Part shown: piece after piece, positions 52,922-62,734 of the stretch
Position numbering within the stretch: position 1 is the stretch's first letter
Layout of the letters: each line of letters begins with the position of its first letter
From: Marinobacter antarcticus
GTDB taxonomy: Bacteria > Pseudomonadota > Gammaproteobacteria > Pseudomonadales > Oleiphilaceae
NCBI RefSeq assembly: GCF_011049865.1
Contig: NZ_DRGY01000152.1
Location: 1-64,000 of the forward strand
Length of the DNA: 64,000 nt
Direction of reading: 5' to 3'
Notes under the pieces: model-generated
Database searches by the model: none
What the model was told of the DNA's origin: nothing
The model's input: only the letters and a program-made list of their open reading frames with translations
Position numbers and translations under genes: made by a program

Positions 52922-54862
52922 TCAAATAGGAAGCCGGTGTACCTTCCCCGTGGCGTCATGAGCGACGGGGACATCATGTCCACCGTTACACCACACAAGG
53001 TCGGCCACATTGCCATTCGGTGTAAATCCCGTGGGCGCACTTTTCAACGTTTCAACAATCTGACTGCAATCAAATTCCTGACTGGCCCGTGACAGTTTGC
53101 TCAACACAATTTCCAAATCTTCCCAAGCCATCGATACTTCACGCGCCATCATAATACGAGGATGAGACGTACCTTGGGGATTGTCACCAATCAGCAGCTC
53201 TTCAAAGAGTTTTTCCCCTGGCCGCAATCCTGTGAAAACAACTTCGATGTCTCCTTCTGGTTGCTCCAGCGTTTTTTCCACAAGCCCCATCAGATGAATC
53301 ATCTTGCGCGCCAAATCCGCAATCTTCACCGGCTCGCCCATATCCAACACAAACACCTCACCACCGCGGCCCATACTGCCGGCTTGCAACACCAGCTGGC
53401 TGGCCTCAGGGATGGTCATGAAATACCGGATGATATCCTTGTGCGTTACCGTAATCGGCCCGCCGTCGCGAATCTGATCGCGGAACAAAGGCACCACGGA
53501 ACCGGAAGAACCCAATACATTGCCAAAACGCACCATCGAGAAAATCGTTTTATTCTGACGCTGCGCCAAACCCTGCAGAACCAACTCCGCCATCCGCTTG
53601 CTCGCGCCCATTACATTGGTCGGGCGAACTGCCTTATCGGTTGAGATCAGAACAAACCGCTCAACGCCGGCCGAGATAGCCGCCTCTGCCGCATGCAAGG
53701 TGCCAAACGTATTGTTCTGAACCCCTTCAATCACGTTGTGTTCAACCAGCGGCACGTGCTTATAAGCAGCCGCATGGTAAACCGTCTGGATCTGGAAACT
53801 GCGCATCACCATTTCACACCGACGACGATGAACCACGCTACCAAGCAGGGGATGAATCTCGACATCCAGCCCCTCAATCCGGTTAATAGCCTGCAACTCC
53901 CGCTCAATGGCGTACAGGGAAAACTCGGATTGCTCAAACAAAACCAGAACCCGCGGCCGGTGATGAATGATCTGCCGGCAAAGCTCCGAACCAATAGAGC
54001 CGCCAGCGCCGGTTACCATCACGGCTTTTTTATACAAACTGGACGCAACCTGAGCGTTATCGGGCCGCACAGGGTTTCTACCCAACAAATCCTCGATTTC
54101 CAAATCCCGAATGTCGTTAATCCGGGCCTGACCCGCAACCACTTCCGACATGGACGGAACCGTCTGAACCGGCAGTTTGAGCTCTTCCAAACGTTTAAGA
54201 AGCTGCCGACGATCAACCTGCTTATCGGCATCTAACGCCAACAGCAACCGCTTTACACCGTGAACACGCACAGCTTTCTCGAGATGATTCAAGGCAAACA
54301 CCGGCACGCCGGCAATAAGGGCCTTGTGGTTAGCAGGCAACAAACCAATGAACACCACCGGTTGGTACTCAGTACCGTGTTGCAAGGCTTTAGCTAGTTG
54401 AGCGCCCGTTTCACCAGCGCCCACAATTGCCACCAACTCCTTACCCCGGTTAGATGTGTGATGCACCAGCATGCGCACGCTCATGCGGCTGCCGCCCACA
54501 AAGATGAACGCCAGCGCCGCATAGATTACGGGAACGGAACGTGGAACCTGAACCTGAAGGCTGTAGCCAAGAATAATCAGCAGCAAAGCGGAAGCGCCGA
54601 CGCCCATGATGATCGTAAGGAACGCTCGGTCGCTCATGTAACGCACAACGGCGCGATAAAGGCCCAAGCGAACGAAAACACCCAAAGTGAAAACGACCGT
54701 GAGCGCGGTCACCAGTAATTGGCCTTGGTCAGGCAACCATAGGCTCTGATCTAAACGTAGTGCGAAAGAGGCCCAAAGCGCGAAGGAAAGGGCAATCGTA
54801 TCTACCGACAAAGAAACCAGACGTTTCTGGAAACGCGACAGCTTTAGAAACGATTTAAACAT
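52922..54862 (-). CDS. Membrane nucleoside-diphosphate-sugar 4,6-dehydratase (WbpM/PglF-like)
   Basis: 646 residues. Four N-terminal membrane helices (to ~110), a first Rossmann domain (VAIVGAGETGAQLAKAL) and a C-terminal SDR domain with VTGAGGSIGSELCRQI, YHAAAYKHVPLVE and ISTDKAVRPTNVMGASKR. The Y-x3-K catalytic Tyr is replaced by Met, as in the WbpM/FlaA1/PglF group. Likely converts UDP-GlcNAc to the 4-keto-6-deoxy sugar. Its start overlaps the aminotransferase stop by 8 bases. Last gene of the cluster, as wbpM is in P. aeruginosa. Confidence 0.92.
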   Translation of the reverse strand: MFKSFLKLSRFQKRLVSLSVDTIALSFALWASFALRLDQSLWLPDQGQLLVTALTVVFTLGVFVRLGLYRAVVRYMSDRAFLTIIMGVGASALLLIILGYSLQVQVPRSVPVIYAALAFIFVGGSRMSVRMLVHHTSNRGKELVAIVGAGETGAQLAKALQHGTEYQPVVFIGLLPANHKALIAGVPVFALNHLEKAVRVHGVKRLLLALDADKQVDRRQLLKRLEELKLPVQTVPSMSEVVAGQARINDIRDLEIEDLLGRNPVRPDNAQVASSLYKKAVMVTGAGGSIGSELCRQIIHHRPRVLVLFEQSEFSLYAIERELQAINRIEGLDVEIHPLLGSVVHRRRCEMVMRSFQIQTVYHAAAYKHVPLVEHNVIEGVQNNTFGTLHAAEAAISAGVERFVLISTDKAVRPTNVMGASKRMAELVLQGLAQRQNKTIFSMVRFGNVLGSSGSVVPLFRDQIRDGGPITVTHKDIIRYFMTIPEASQLVLQAGSMGRGGEVFVLDMGEPVKIADLARKMIHLMGLVEKTLEQPEGDIEVVFTGLRPGEKLFEELLIGDNPQGTSHPRIMMAREVSMAWEDLEIVLSKLSRASQEFDCSQIVETLKSAPTGFTPNGNVADLVWCNGGHDVPVAHDATGKVHRLPI

Positions 54863-56039
54863 CGGCGAGCGTTGCTTGCGTCATGATGCTTGCCAACACA
54901 TTACACGTCTTATCAATTTCTTCGTGTCTTAACGTCGGGTGAACTAAAAACATCAAACTGATCTCCCCAAGTTCGTGAGCAACAGGCAACGGTGTTTCCG
55001 GTCGCCAAGCTGTACCTTCAAATGCTTTCTCAAGATACACCTCAGAACAAGAACCTGAAAAGCATGGTACTCCTGCGTCTACAATCGCACTCTGTATCCG
55101 ATCACGGCTCCAGCCCTCTGCCAACCTTTCAGGCTCTATAAAAACGTAGCACTTATACGCGGCATGTTCGACATCAGCGGATATGGTCGGTACCCGCAAG
55201 CCGGGCAACGCTCGCGCACAATCCCAAATCGCTTTGGCATTCCGCTGGCGCGCTTCCCGCCACTGCGGCATACGGGAAAGCTGAATACGCCCTATTACAC
55301 CCTGCATTTCCGTCATACGCCCGTTAGTTCCGAAGCTCTCGTGCAACCACCGAAAACCTGGCGGATGCTCACGCTCATAAACAGCGTTCCAGCTCTTACC
55401 ATGATCTTTAAACGACCACATGCGTGACCACAAGTTACGATCATTACAGGTAACTGCACCACCCTCGCCCCCGGTGGTCATAATCTTGTCCTGGCAAAAT
55501 GACCAAGCACCGGCGTGACCGATAGAACCTACAGAACGGCCTTTATATCGCGCCCCATGAGCCTGGGCGCAATCTTCGATGACAAACAGATCGTGCTTCC
55601 CGGCCAGATCCATAATTGGATCCATATCGCAAGGCCAACCTGCAAGATGCACGCAAATCACTGCGCGGGTTCTATCGGTCACAACAGCAGCAATGCTTTC
55701 AGCGGTTACATTCTGGGAGTCTGCATCGACGTCCGCAAAAACCGGAACAGCCCCAGCCAGAACAATGCTGGATACTGATGCAAGAAACGTTCGGGAAGTG
55801 ACCACTACCTCGTCGCCAGCACCGATGCTCAAACCTTGTAAAATCAGATCCAAAGCGACCGTACCGTTAGAAGTTGTTATGGCGTATTCGCTATTTGAAA
55901 ATATAGCGAATTCCTTTTCAAACTCCCGACATTCCTGGCCTGTCCAGTAATTTACTTTATTAGAAAGCAACACGCGGGAAACCTCAGTCGCTTCTTCCTG
56001 AGTGAAAGATGGCCAAGGTGAAAAGGGAGCGTTTAACAT
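54855..56039 (-). CDS. DegT/DnrJ/EryC1/StrS sugar aminotransferase (PglE-like)
   Basis: 394 residues from ATG 56039 (MLNAPFSPWPSF); the frame opens 15 codons earlier without support. PLP lysine in WSFCQDKIMTTGGEGG; substrate region EDCAQAHGARYKGR. Expected to put an amino group on C4 of the 4-keto sugar made by the downstream dehydratase, using glutamate. Confidence 0.9.
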   Translation of the reverse strand: MLNAPFSPWPSFTQEEATEVSRVLLSNKVNYWTGQECREFEKEFAIFSNSEYAITTSNGTVALDLILQGLSIGAGDEVVVTSRTFLASVSSIVLAGAVPVFADVDADSQNVTAESIAAVVTDRTRAVICVHLAGWPCDMDPIMDLAGKHDLFVIEDCAQAHGARYKGRSVGSIGHAGAWSFCQDKIMTTGGEGGAVTCNDRNLWSRMWSFKDHGKSWNAVYEREHPPGFRWLHESFGTNGRMTEMQGVIGRIQLSRMPQWREARQRNAKAIWDCARALPGLRVPTISADVEHAAYKCYVFIEPERLAEGWSRDRIQSAIVDAGVPCFSGSCSEVYLEKAFEGTAWRPETPLPVAHELGEISLMFLVHPTLRHEEIDKTCNVLASIMTQATLADV

Positions 56040-56092
56040 CTTTGAATCCTTAAAAAACGAAATATTGAAGCCCCGACAAGACAAGCCAAAAT

Positions 56093-56719
56093 TCAGATCG
56101 AAAGAGAATGAGCGGGATTGCCTATCATAGTTGAACCTGCAGCTATATCTTGAAGCACGACTGCGCCCATGCCAATGATGCTATTATCACCAACACACAC
56201 TAATTGCCGAAGGCTTGCGTTGGCGCCGACCCAAACGCTATTACCCAGTCTAACACCACCGGCTAAAATCGCTCCGGGACTGATATGACAAGCACAGCCC
56301 AGAATACAATCGTGCTCAACCACGGCATTAGTATTCAAAATAACACCGGCACCAACATTGGCTCCAGCGTTCACAACAACTCCAGCAAAAACGACCGTTC
56401 CTTGTTCAATTGATGCCCGTATACTTACAGTAGCGTTAGGATGCACAACGGAGACAACTCTACCTCCTTTTTCAATGAGTAAATCCAGCTTTTCCCAACG
56501 TATAGTGTTATTGCCAATACCTACCAGAACACCTTCAAAGTCAGAGAGACTCCTCAAGAGATCACTAGTCGTGCCAATAACAGTCCAAGGGCCATTATCT
56601 AAAACAGTTGGCCAGGCATCATCAAAAAATACAACATCTTGCCAGCCTGCCGCTTCCGCAGCATCGGCTACAACCTTTCCGTGGCCACTGGCACCGAGTA
56701 TGGCTAGACGCCCAAGCAT
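56093..56719 (-). CDS. PglD/NeuD-like sugar N- or O-acetyltransferase
   Basis: 208 residues. N-terminal nucleotide-sugar fold (LAILGASGHGKVVADAAEAAG), then a left-handed beta-helix of hexapeptide repeats with active-site His in NTNAVVEHDCILG. Matches PglD in Campylobacter, which acetylates the 4-amino sugar to UDP-di-N-acetylbacillosamine. Sits between the aminotransferase and the phosphosugar transferase, which supports this. Confidence 0.87.
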   Translation of the reverse strand: MLGRLAILGASGHGKVVADAAEAAGWQDVVFFDDAWPTVLDNGPWTVIGTTSDLLRSLSDFEGVLVGIGNNTIRWEKLDLLIEKGGRVVSVVHPNATVSIRASIEQGTVVFAGVVVNAGANVGAGVILNTNAVVEHDCILGCACHISPGAILAGGVRLGNSVWVGANASLRQLVCVGDNSIIGMGAVVLQDIAAGSTMIGNPAHSLSI

Positions 56720-56762
56720 TTATATTTCCTCAACGCGAAATTAAGATTCCAAAACCTGAACT

Positions 56763-57362
56763 TCAAGAGTCTGAACTGCCGGTAAACTTACTCATCGTTG
56801 CTTCGCCTTCACCAGTAATTCCATCTCTAACCAAAACCTTTTTGACGGTCAGAAACAATATTTTTATATCAAGCCAGAAGTTGCCATTATCCACATACCA
56901 TACGTCCAACTTGAACTTTTCGTCCCAGGAAATAGCATTACGACCGTTTACCTGCGCCCATCCCGTCACACCCGGGCGAACGTCATGACGTCGGTACTGT
57001 TCTTTTGAATAAAGCGGAAGGTATTCCATCAACAATGGGCGAGGACCAACAAGGCTCATGTCACCCTTAAGCACATTCCAAAGCCCTGGCAGTTCATCCA
57101 GACTCGTTGATCGCAGAAATCGACCGAGAGAAGTCATTCGTTCCGAATCCGGTAATTGGTTACCAAATCTATCAACTGCCTTATTCATGGTGCGAAATTT
57201 GATCATCTGAAACGGAATACCATTTTTCCCTGGACGAGCTTGGCAGAAGAAAATGGGTGCGCCAAGATTGAGGCGAATGGCCAAGACCAAAAGAAAAAGC
57301 AGTGGTGAACAAAGTACCAAGACTGGCAGTGACAATACTAAATCAAACAACCTCTTGAACAT
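56763..57362 (-). CDS. Monotopic phosphoglycosyl transferase (PglC-like)
   Basis: 199 residues from ATG 57362, one base after the GT4 stop. Re-entrant N-terminal helix (KRLFDLVLSLPVLVLCSPL), then IKFRTM, SLDELPGLWNVLKGDMSLVGPRP and RPGVTGWAQVNGR. Transfers sugar-1-phosphate to undecaprenyl phosphate to start the repeat unit. Small PglC type rather than the polytopic WbpL type. Confidence 0.92.
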   Translation of the reverse strand: MFKRLFDLVLSLPVLVLCSPLLFLLVLAIRLNLGAPIFFCQARPGKNGIPFQMIKFRTMNKAVDRFGNQLPDSERMTSLGRFLRSTSLDELPGLWNVLKGDMSLVGPRPLLMEYLPLYSKEQYRRHDVRPGVTGWAQVNGRNAISWDEKFKLDVWYVDNGNFWLDIKILFLTVKKVLVRDGITGEGEATMSKFTGSSDS

Positions 57363-57363
57363 C

Positions 57364-58587
57364 TCAGGTTCCTTCAAACAGGATGTCTTCAAAGTCTTTG
57401 CAGAGCTTTTCGTAAGACCTATTACCTAACAGCCACTCTCTCCCGAGCAGCCCTATCCGATCACGCTCATCGTTTGACATAGATGCATATCTCTTGAGCT
57501 CACTCACAAGAGCCTTAACATCCCCAGATGGGACGAAAGACCCGCTTCCTGCCTCCGAAACCATTGACGGGTAACCAGAGTAAGAAGCTACAACAGGCTT
57601 TCCAGAGAACATGTAATCTATTAACTTGTTTAAAGATTGGCCGTACGCCCACACCTTTGAGGGGAAGGTGGAAAAATACACAATGTCACACAGAGAGAGA
57701 ACTGATTGAACTTGGTTTTTAAAGACCTTGGGGGCGAAGACAACATTAGGTAAATCTCCGTATTTCTCTATATATTCTTGCTTTAAAGGGCCATCTCCCA
57801 CAACAACGAATTCAATATTGCTTTCATCTTTCATTATCTCCGCTGCTTTAAAAAATACATCAAGAGCATTAGTAATACCAATAGTTCCTGTATGTACAAT
57901 TTTTAACTTTTCGCTCGAAAGATAGCTTTCGATATATAAGTCATCTAGAGAGCTAGCATTAACCAACTGTTCTTCAAAAACTCCCATAGGAACGCAGTAC
58001 ACCGGGGCCGCTATCTTGGTTACTTCCTGAACATGTTGTTGTAAATTTGGCATGGTTCCGATAATGGCATCAGATTTTTTATAGCCAAGCCTCTCGACAA
58101 ATGACAAGAAGTATACTAAAGGATTGTTTGGGCTGACACCGCCTTCTTCAACGATGGTTAAAGGCCAAATATCGCGAATTTCAAAGATAAGTCGACATCC
58201 ATATTTTCTTTTCAGAACCAGACCATTCAAAATCGTTAACAGTGAGAGGCTTGAAACAACTATGACGTCAGGCTTAGGAATTTTGGATTTATCCAGCCAA
58301 AACAATCCCCACTCAAAGTGAAACCAACTTAATATTCTAAAGATCGACTTTGCTACGCTATATTTTAAAGTTCTTATCCAGATTACAGTTACACCATCAA
58401 TCGATTGTTGTAATGTTTTTAGGGCCAACTCCGGCATCTTCGCCAGGCGATTAGAGTCGGAGGTGATAACCACTGGCTTATATCCAAATTGAGCCAAACC
58501 AGCTATAAGAAACCATCCTCGACCACCCGGTGTTGACTCTGACTTTGATTCAAAATACTTCGATATATACCAGACTACCTTAGTCAT
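57364..58587 (-). CDS. Family 4 glycosyltransferase (WbuB-like)
   Basis: 407 residues. N-terminal PGGRGWFLIAGLAQFGYKPVV and C-terminal GT-B core with HTGTIGITNALDVFFKAAE, VVGDGPLKQEYIEKYGD and the E-x7-E-type region (FSGKPVVASYSGYPSMVSEAGSG, split by family). Adds a sugar to the lipid-linked acceptor, most likely the second residue. Base composition is clearly more AT-rich than the genes left of 52 kb. Confidence 0.87.
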   Translation of the reverse strand: MTKVVWYISKYFESKSESTPGGRGWFLIAGLAQFGYKPVVITSDSNRLAKMPELALKTLQQSIDGVTVIWIRTLKYSVAKSIFRILSWFHFEWGLFWLDKSKIPKPDVIVVSSLSLLTILNGLVLKRKYGCRLIFEIRDIWPLTIVEEGGVSPNNPLVYFLSFVERLGYKKSDAIIGTMPNLQQHVQEVTKIAAPVYCVPMGVFEEQLVNASSLDDLYIESYLSSEKLKIVHTGTIGITNALDVFFKAAEIMKDESNIEFVVVGDGPLKQEYIEKYGDLPNVVFAPKVFKNQVQSVLSLCDIVYFSTFPSKVWAYGQSLNKLIDYMFSGKPVVASYSGYPSMVSEAGSGSFVPSGDVKALVSELKRYASMSNDERDRIGLLGREWLLGNRSYEKLCKDFEDILFEGT

Positions 58588-58602
58588 AAAATCAAAACCA
58601 CT

Positions 58603-60417
58603 TTAATAGAGCCGAGGGATGGAGTTAACAATCTTAATTACATCCGTAAAATTCAAATCGAGCACGTCTAGATACCATCGTATATTCTCATATCGAGGCT
58701 GATTTTCATCGGCGACCAATTCGATGGCCCGGTCACGGGTTATTTGTCCCTCACGGATTTGATTACTCCTAAACGTATCGTGCTCTGTGAACCCCGCCAC
58801 CAGATAGTAGATATAGTTATAAAATGCGGCGGTACCATCGCCAATACGCCATGTAGTATTAGTGTCCACCGCTATTTCCCAATCATACTCATCAATTAAT
58901 GTACGATCAATTAACTCTTCATCCCAACGCCAGTAATCGAATATGTGATAGTAGTCTTTCTTTTCGGTAAAGCTTCGATGGTACTCACCAGAAAGAGTAT
59001 CCCAAAGTGAAGAGTTGAAATACCCGGGACTTTTAATCATTGCTTTGAATCGAAGTTTTTGATACTCGAGCTGCTTCTGCCAACCATGACTGTAGACTCG
59101 CTCCTCCTCAAAGTCAGGCGGGACACCCAGAAACCCCGCTTTGAAATGGGTAACTTCAAGTGGATTTACACCCCAGAGGTTAAGATCAATACCTGTCTGT
59201 TTTTTAACAGATTCAACGTGCCTAAAGAAATGCTTATCACCAGCCGTCAGAATACTTATCATCCCCAAGTGTGGCGCCTTGAGCCACGCTTTAAGGTTCC
59301 TTTTAATATTCTCTCGCTTTTTGATAATATCATCTGCGATGATGATATTTTCAACTCCCAACTCGGCACACATCCGACTAATATTTCGCCTTCCAAGGTC
59401 TGTAACCATACCCCAATCATAAGTATAAGTGATTGGGGTCATACCAAGCTCTTTAACTATCAGATGAAGACCATAGCAACTGTCCCGACCACCAGAGAAC
59501 GGAACAATACAATCGGGAGCACCATCACGGCGGTACTGCTTTAGCAGGTCAAAAATTTCTTTCTTCGGCTTAGGCACATTGCGCAGTTGGTAATTATTGC
59601 AGTAGTTACATACACCCTCTTGATCAAAAGTAATGTAAGGCATTGTTTCCGGTAAAATACATTTTGAGCAACGTTTAAGCTCAGGTTTAGGATAAAGCAG
59701 TAACGCCTGTTCCGAGTCGATTTGAGAAAATTTTGGTATTAGATTGACTCGGTCGTCTTTATTTTCTTTTAGCTCGATTTTTTCATTTATTGGAATATCA
59801 ACATGTACTTCGTCATTGATGACTTTTTTAACTTTCTCACACTCCAAAACGGAAAGTGGATACTCTTCGGATGAAAAATAAAAGTCGCTATTCTTATAGC
59901 CAATGTACAGACTGCCATTATTCGAAAATACCACCATTTTCCCAAGCTTGGGCACCACAATTGCTGCCGAAATCACACCTTTACATAGCGCAAAAACTTT
60001 TTCGGAAACACCAATTAAACTACCTGTTTTAGCGATGTGCAACTCCGCAATAGCGGCGATAACCTCTGTATCAATCTCCTGATGCCTAGTTGCTCCTATT
60101 TCATCCCAGACAGCCTCATCGTTAACGACAATACCATTGTGAATAACACAGATGCCATTTCTGATCACCGGCTGATTATCGCCAAGACCATTGGTTATCA
60201 ATCGGCTGTGCCCCAAGGCAACTCTGGCGCCCTTAAGTTTCACCTTCTGCAGTAAATCTTTGATGTCACTGCCTGCGCGATAAATCTGGTACTCCGAGTG
60301 TTTAGCGAGCATAAGCCCACTTGAATCACGGCCCCTTTGTCTTGCGTGCTCTGCAAGAAATTTTAAATCCTTTGCGTCAACTTTAGTTAAAGAAGAAATT
60401 CCAAATATTCCACACAT
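58603..60417 (-). CDS. Fused glutaminase / PP-loop N-acetyl sugar amidotransferase
   Basis: 604 residues. Residues 2-~200 form a class II glutamine amidotransferase (Cys2 of MCGIFGIS, HSRLITNG, VIHNGIV). A zinc-ribbon segment (CSKCILPETMP ... CNYC) and a PP-loop ATPase with SGGRDS from S308 follow, as in WbpG/PseA/LegG. Such enzymes amidate an acetamido sugar to an acetamidino sugar. WbpG normally works with a separate glutaminase (HisH type); here an ammonia source is fused in. 15 bases before the GT4 start. Confidence 0.85.
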   Translation of the reverse strand: MCGIFGISSLTKVDAKDLKFLAEHARQRGRDSSGLMLAKHSEYQIYRAGSDIKDLLQKVKLKGARVALGHSRLITNGLGDNQPVIRNGICVIHNGIVVNDEAVWDEIGATRHQEIDTEVIAAIAELHIAKTGSLIGVSEKVFALCKGVISAAIVVPKLGKMVVFSNNGSLYIGYKNSDFYFSSEEYPLSVLECEKVKKVINDEVHVDIPINEKIELKENKDDRVNLIPKFSQIDSEQALLLYPKPELKRCSKCILPETMPYITFDQEGVCNYCNNYQLRNVPKPKKEIFDLLKQYRRDGAPDCIVPFSGGRDSCYGLHLIVKELGMTPITYTYDWGMVTDLGRRNISRMCAELGVENIIIADDIIKKRENIKRNLKAWLKAPHLGMISILTAGDKHFFRHVESVKKQTGIDLNLWGVNPLEVTHFKAGFLGVPPDFEEERVYSHGWQKQLEYQKLRFKAMIKSPGYFNSSLWDTLSGEYHRSFTEKKDYYHIFDYWRWDEELIDRTLIDEYDWEIAVDTNTTWRIGDGTAAFYNYIYYLVAGFTEHDTFRSNQIREGQITRDRAIELVADENQPRYENIRWYLDVLDLNFTDVIKIVNSIPRLY

Positions 60418-60466
60418 AGTAAAACTACAACCTTTTCACTCAGAGATTTCACAGATAGCCCGATTA

Positions 60467-61579
60467 TTATGTATGGTTCGGGCTAAAGCGCGGCGTCAAA
60501 AAATCGGGTATATGATCGGCTTTTATGGCTTCTACAATTCGTTGCGAAGCCTTTCCTCCGCCATACAACTGCTTCGTATCTTCAACCTTCCGCCCATAGT
60601 TTTGCAGTGCTGCAGTTACAATTTTCTGCGTATCCGAACCAACCAACTCATTAACACCAGCCTCAACCAGTTCGACCCATTCAGTCTGATCGCGCATAGT
60701 CACGCAGGCTTTACCAAAGAAAAACGCCTCTTTTTGTACTCCTCCGCTATCAGTTAATACCAACTGGCAGTGGCTCAAAAGCCAAATCATTTCAAAATAT
60801 CCTATAGGATCAACTAGGTGTATTTTTAACTCCAATCCATGCTGGCTAATAAGTCTGCGGGTGCGGGGGTGCAGCGGCATTATAACGGGTGCTTGTTCAT
60901 TGTGGATCTGGTTTAGCGATTTCACGATATTTGCTAGGCGTTCGGGATTGTCCGTATTTTCGGCACGGTGGAGAGTCGCAAGGATGAAATTTTCCGGAAA
61001 ATCACCGACTGCAGGGGCTGCAGCGTTTTCCGCAAACAACAAGGCGGCGTCCTGCATCACGTCCCCCACCTGAAGCACTTTCGCGGGTTTGTCAGTAAAG
61101 CCTTCCTTTTCTAGATTTCTGACGGCAGTATCTGATGGGCAAAACAACAGATCACTAATCTGGTCAGTAAGAATACGGTTGATCTCTTCGGGCATCTCCA
61201 TATTGAAGCTCCGAAGGCCCGCTTCTACATGGGCAACGGGAATGTGGAGCTTGGCCGCAGCAAGCGCCCCGGCCAAGGTAGAGTTGGTATCACCATAAAC
61301 CACCACGCGGTCGGGTTTAATTTTCAGCAGGGCGAGCTCAATTTCCATCAGCATTCGGCCAGTCATTTCGCCGTGACCGCCCCCGTGTATATCCAACTGA
61401 ATATTAGGCCTGGGGATACCTAACTGGTTAAAGAATACGTCCGACATATTTGCGTCGAAATGCTGGCCGGTATGAAGCAAAATTTCTTCAATGCCATCGG
61501 TTTGTTGAATGGCGCGAGAAACAACGCTGGCCTTTATGAATTGAGGACGGGCTCCAATGATCGTAAGGATTCGTTGCAT
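60467..61579 (-). CDS. Non-hydrolysing UDP-N-acetylglucosamine 2-epimerase (WecB/WbpI-like)
   Basis: 370 residues. GARPQFIKASVVSRAI at the start, TGQHFDANMSDVFF, VYGDTNSTLAG, HVEAGLRS and LTDSGGVQKEAFFFGK are family signatures. Epimerises C2 of UDP-GlcNAc or a UDP-di-acetamido uronic acid. Position after the WbpG- and WbpH-like genes favours a WbpI-type role over WecB. Confidence 0.93.
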   Translation of the reverse strand: MQRILTIIGARPQFIKASVVSRAIQQTDGIEEILLHTGQHFDANMSDVFFNQLGIPRPNIQLDIHGGGHGEMTGRMLMEIELALLKIKPDRVVVYGDTNSTLAGALAAAKLHIPVAHVEAGLRSFNMEMPEEINRILTDQISDLLFCPSDTAVRNLEKEGFTDKPAKVLQVGDVMQDAALLFAENAAAPAVGDFPENFILATLHRAENTDNPERLANIVKSLNQIHNEQAPVIMPLHPRTRRLISQHGLELKIHLVDPIGYFEMIWLLSHCQLVLTDSGGVQKEAFFFGKACVTMRDQTEWVELVEAGVNELVGSDTQKIVTAALQNYGRKVEDTKQLYGGGKASQRIVEAIKADHIPDFLTPRFSPNHT

Positions 61580-61588
61580 ATAGTGTCT

Positions 61589-62695
61589 TTACTCAGCCAG
61601 TGAATTATAGAAATCGAGAAGCTTCTGTTCTTCAATACCCCAGTTAAACTTCTCCAACACCGCCTTCTGACCGTTGAGACCCATCTGCTCTGCTTCCTCG
61701 GGGTAAGTTACTAGATAGTCAATCGCTCCGGCAATGGCCAGTGGATCGAGTGGATCGACGCAAAGGCCACAATTATTGCCTTCGATGATTTGCTTCCAGA
61801 GGGGAAAGTGCGAGCCAATAACCGGCACACCAGCACTCATGTACTCGAACATCTTATTCGGCTGGGCATCGATATGGTTCGGCGAAGGCAGAAAAGTCAC
61901 CAAACCGCCTACACAATAGGAAAGAAGGTCACGCACTTCTCCTCGTCCTACAAAGCCATGCACGTCCACTTGTTTCCAGCCCTGATCAATCTGAGCTTCT
62001 TTCTCGTCAGCCAGATTGCTGAACTTGCCAGCCAACTGCAAACGGGCGCCAGATTGAACGCGCCCCATAGCCTGAACGACCTGCAAGATTCCTCGAAGCC
62101 GCCCGATACCCCCAACATAAGCAACCTGCTCCTCCTTCTTCGACCAGTCCACCGCTCCACTAGAAAGCTCGCCTAACAATGGGTAGTTATTAATGTCTAC
62201 CGAGCGCACACCCATGGCGGTATACTTATCACGAATGTAGGGAGTTGCGGCAATCACCGCATCCAGCTTGCGGCAAACCCAACGTTCGTATACCGCAAAG
62301 GTTTTCGACAGCAACCACAGCGCGGGCTTGTTTAAATAAGGCTTGCCCAATAATTGCTTGGAAACATCCTCATGAGCGTCGAAGATAACTGTTTTGCCCT
62401 GTTTTTTTAGCTTCAGACCAATAGGAAGCAACTCTGGATCGTGAAGATGGTAAACCTCCGCATCTAACTCAAGCGCTTTCGCAAACACCCGTCCGGGTGC
62501 ATTGCGGATTCGATCTAAACGGCCTTTTGAAGCACCGACATCGCAGATCGCAATGCCGTTTTTGGTTTCAATGCCCTTACCGTCCGCTACGACTAAGTAA
62601 ACGGTATGACCATAATTAACGAGAGAGGTACATTCCTTAAGGAAAATTCGAGTGTCGAAACGGGGATGAACAGAGGTGAGATGGACTATTTTCAT
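61589..62695 (-). CDS. Family 4 glycosyltransferase (WbpH-like position)
   Basis: 368 residues from ATG 62695 ([18 protein letters not shown]); eight upstream codons are rejected because this start fits the family. GT-B fold with [22 protein letters not shown] and [19 protein letters not shown]. Nine bases before the epimerase start. The acceptor and donor are unknown. Confidence 0.88.
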   Translation of the reverse strand: MKIVHLTSVHPRFDTRIFLKECTSLVNYGHTVYLVVADGKGIETKNGIAICDVGASKGRLDRIRNAPGRVFAKALELDAEVYHLHDPELLPIGLKLKKQGKTVIFDAHEDVSKQLLGKPYLNKPALWLLSKTFAVYERWVCRKLDAVIAATPYIRDKYTAMGVRSVDINNYPLLGELSSGAVDWSKKEEQVAYVGGIGRLRGILQVVQAMGRVQSGARLQLAGKFSNLADEKEAQIDQGWKQVDVHGFVGRGEVRDLLSYCVGGLVTFLPSPNHIDAQPNKMFEYMSAGVPVIGSHFPLWKQIIEGNNCGLCVDPLDPLAIAGAIDYLVTYPEEAEQMGLNGQKAVLEKFNWGIEEQKLLDFYNSLAE

Positions 62696-62734
62696 TTGAC
62701 GTCGAATTGCTCCTTTCACCTGACGAGTATCAGT

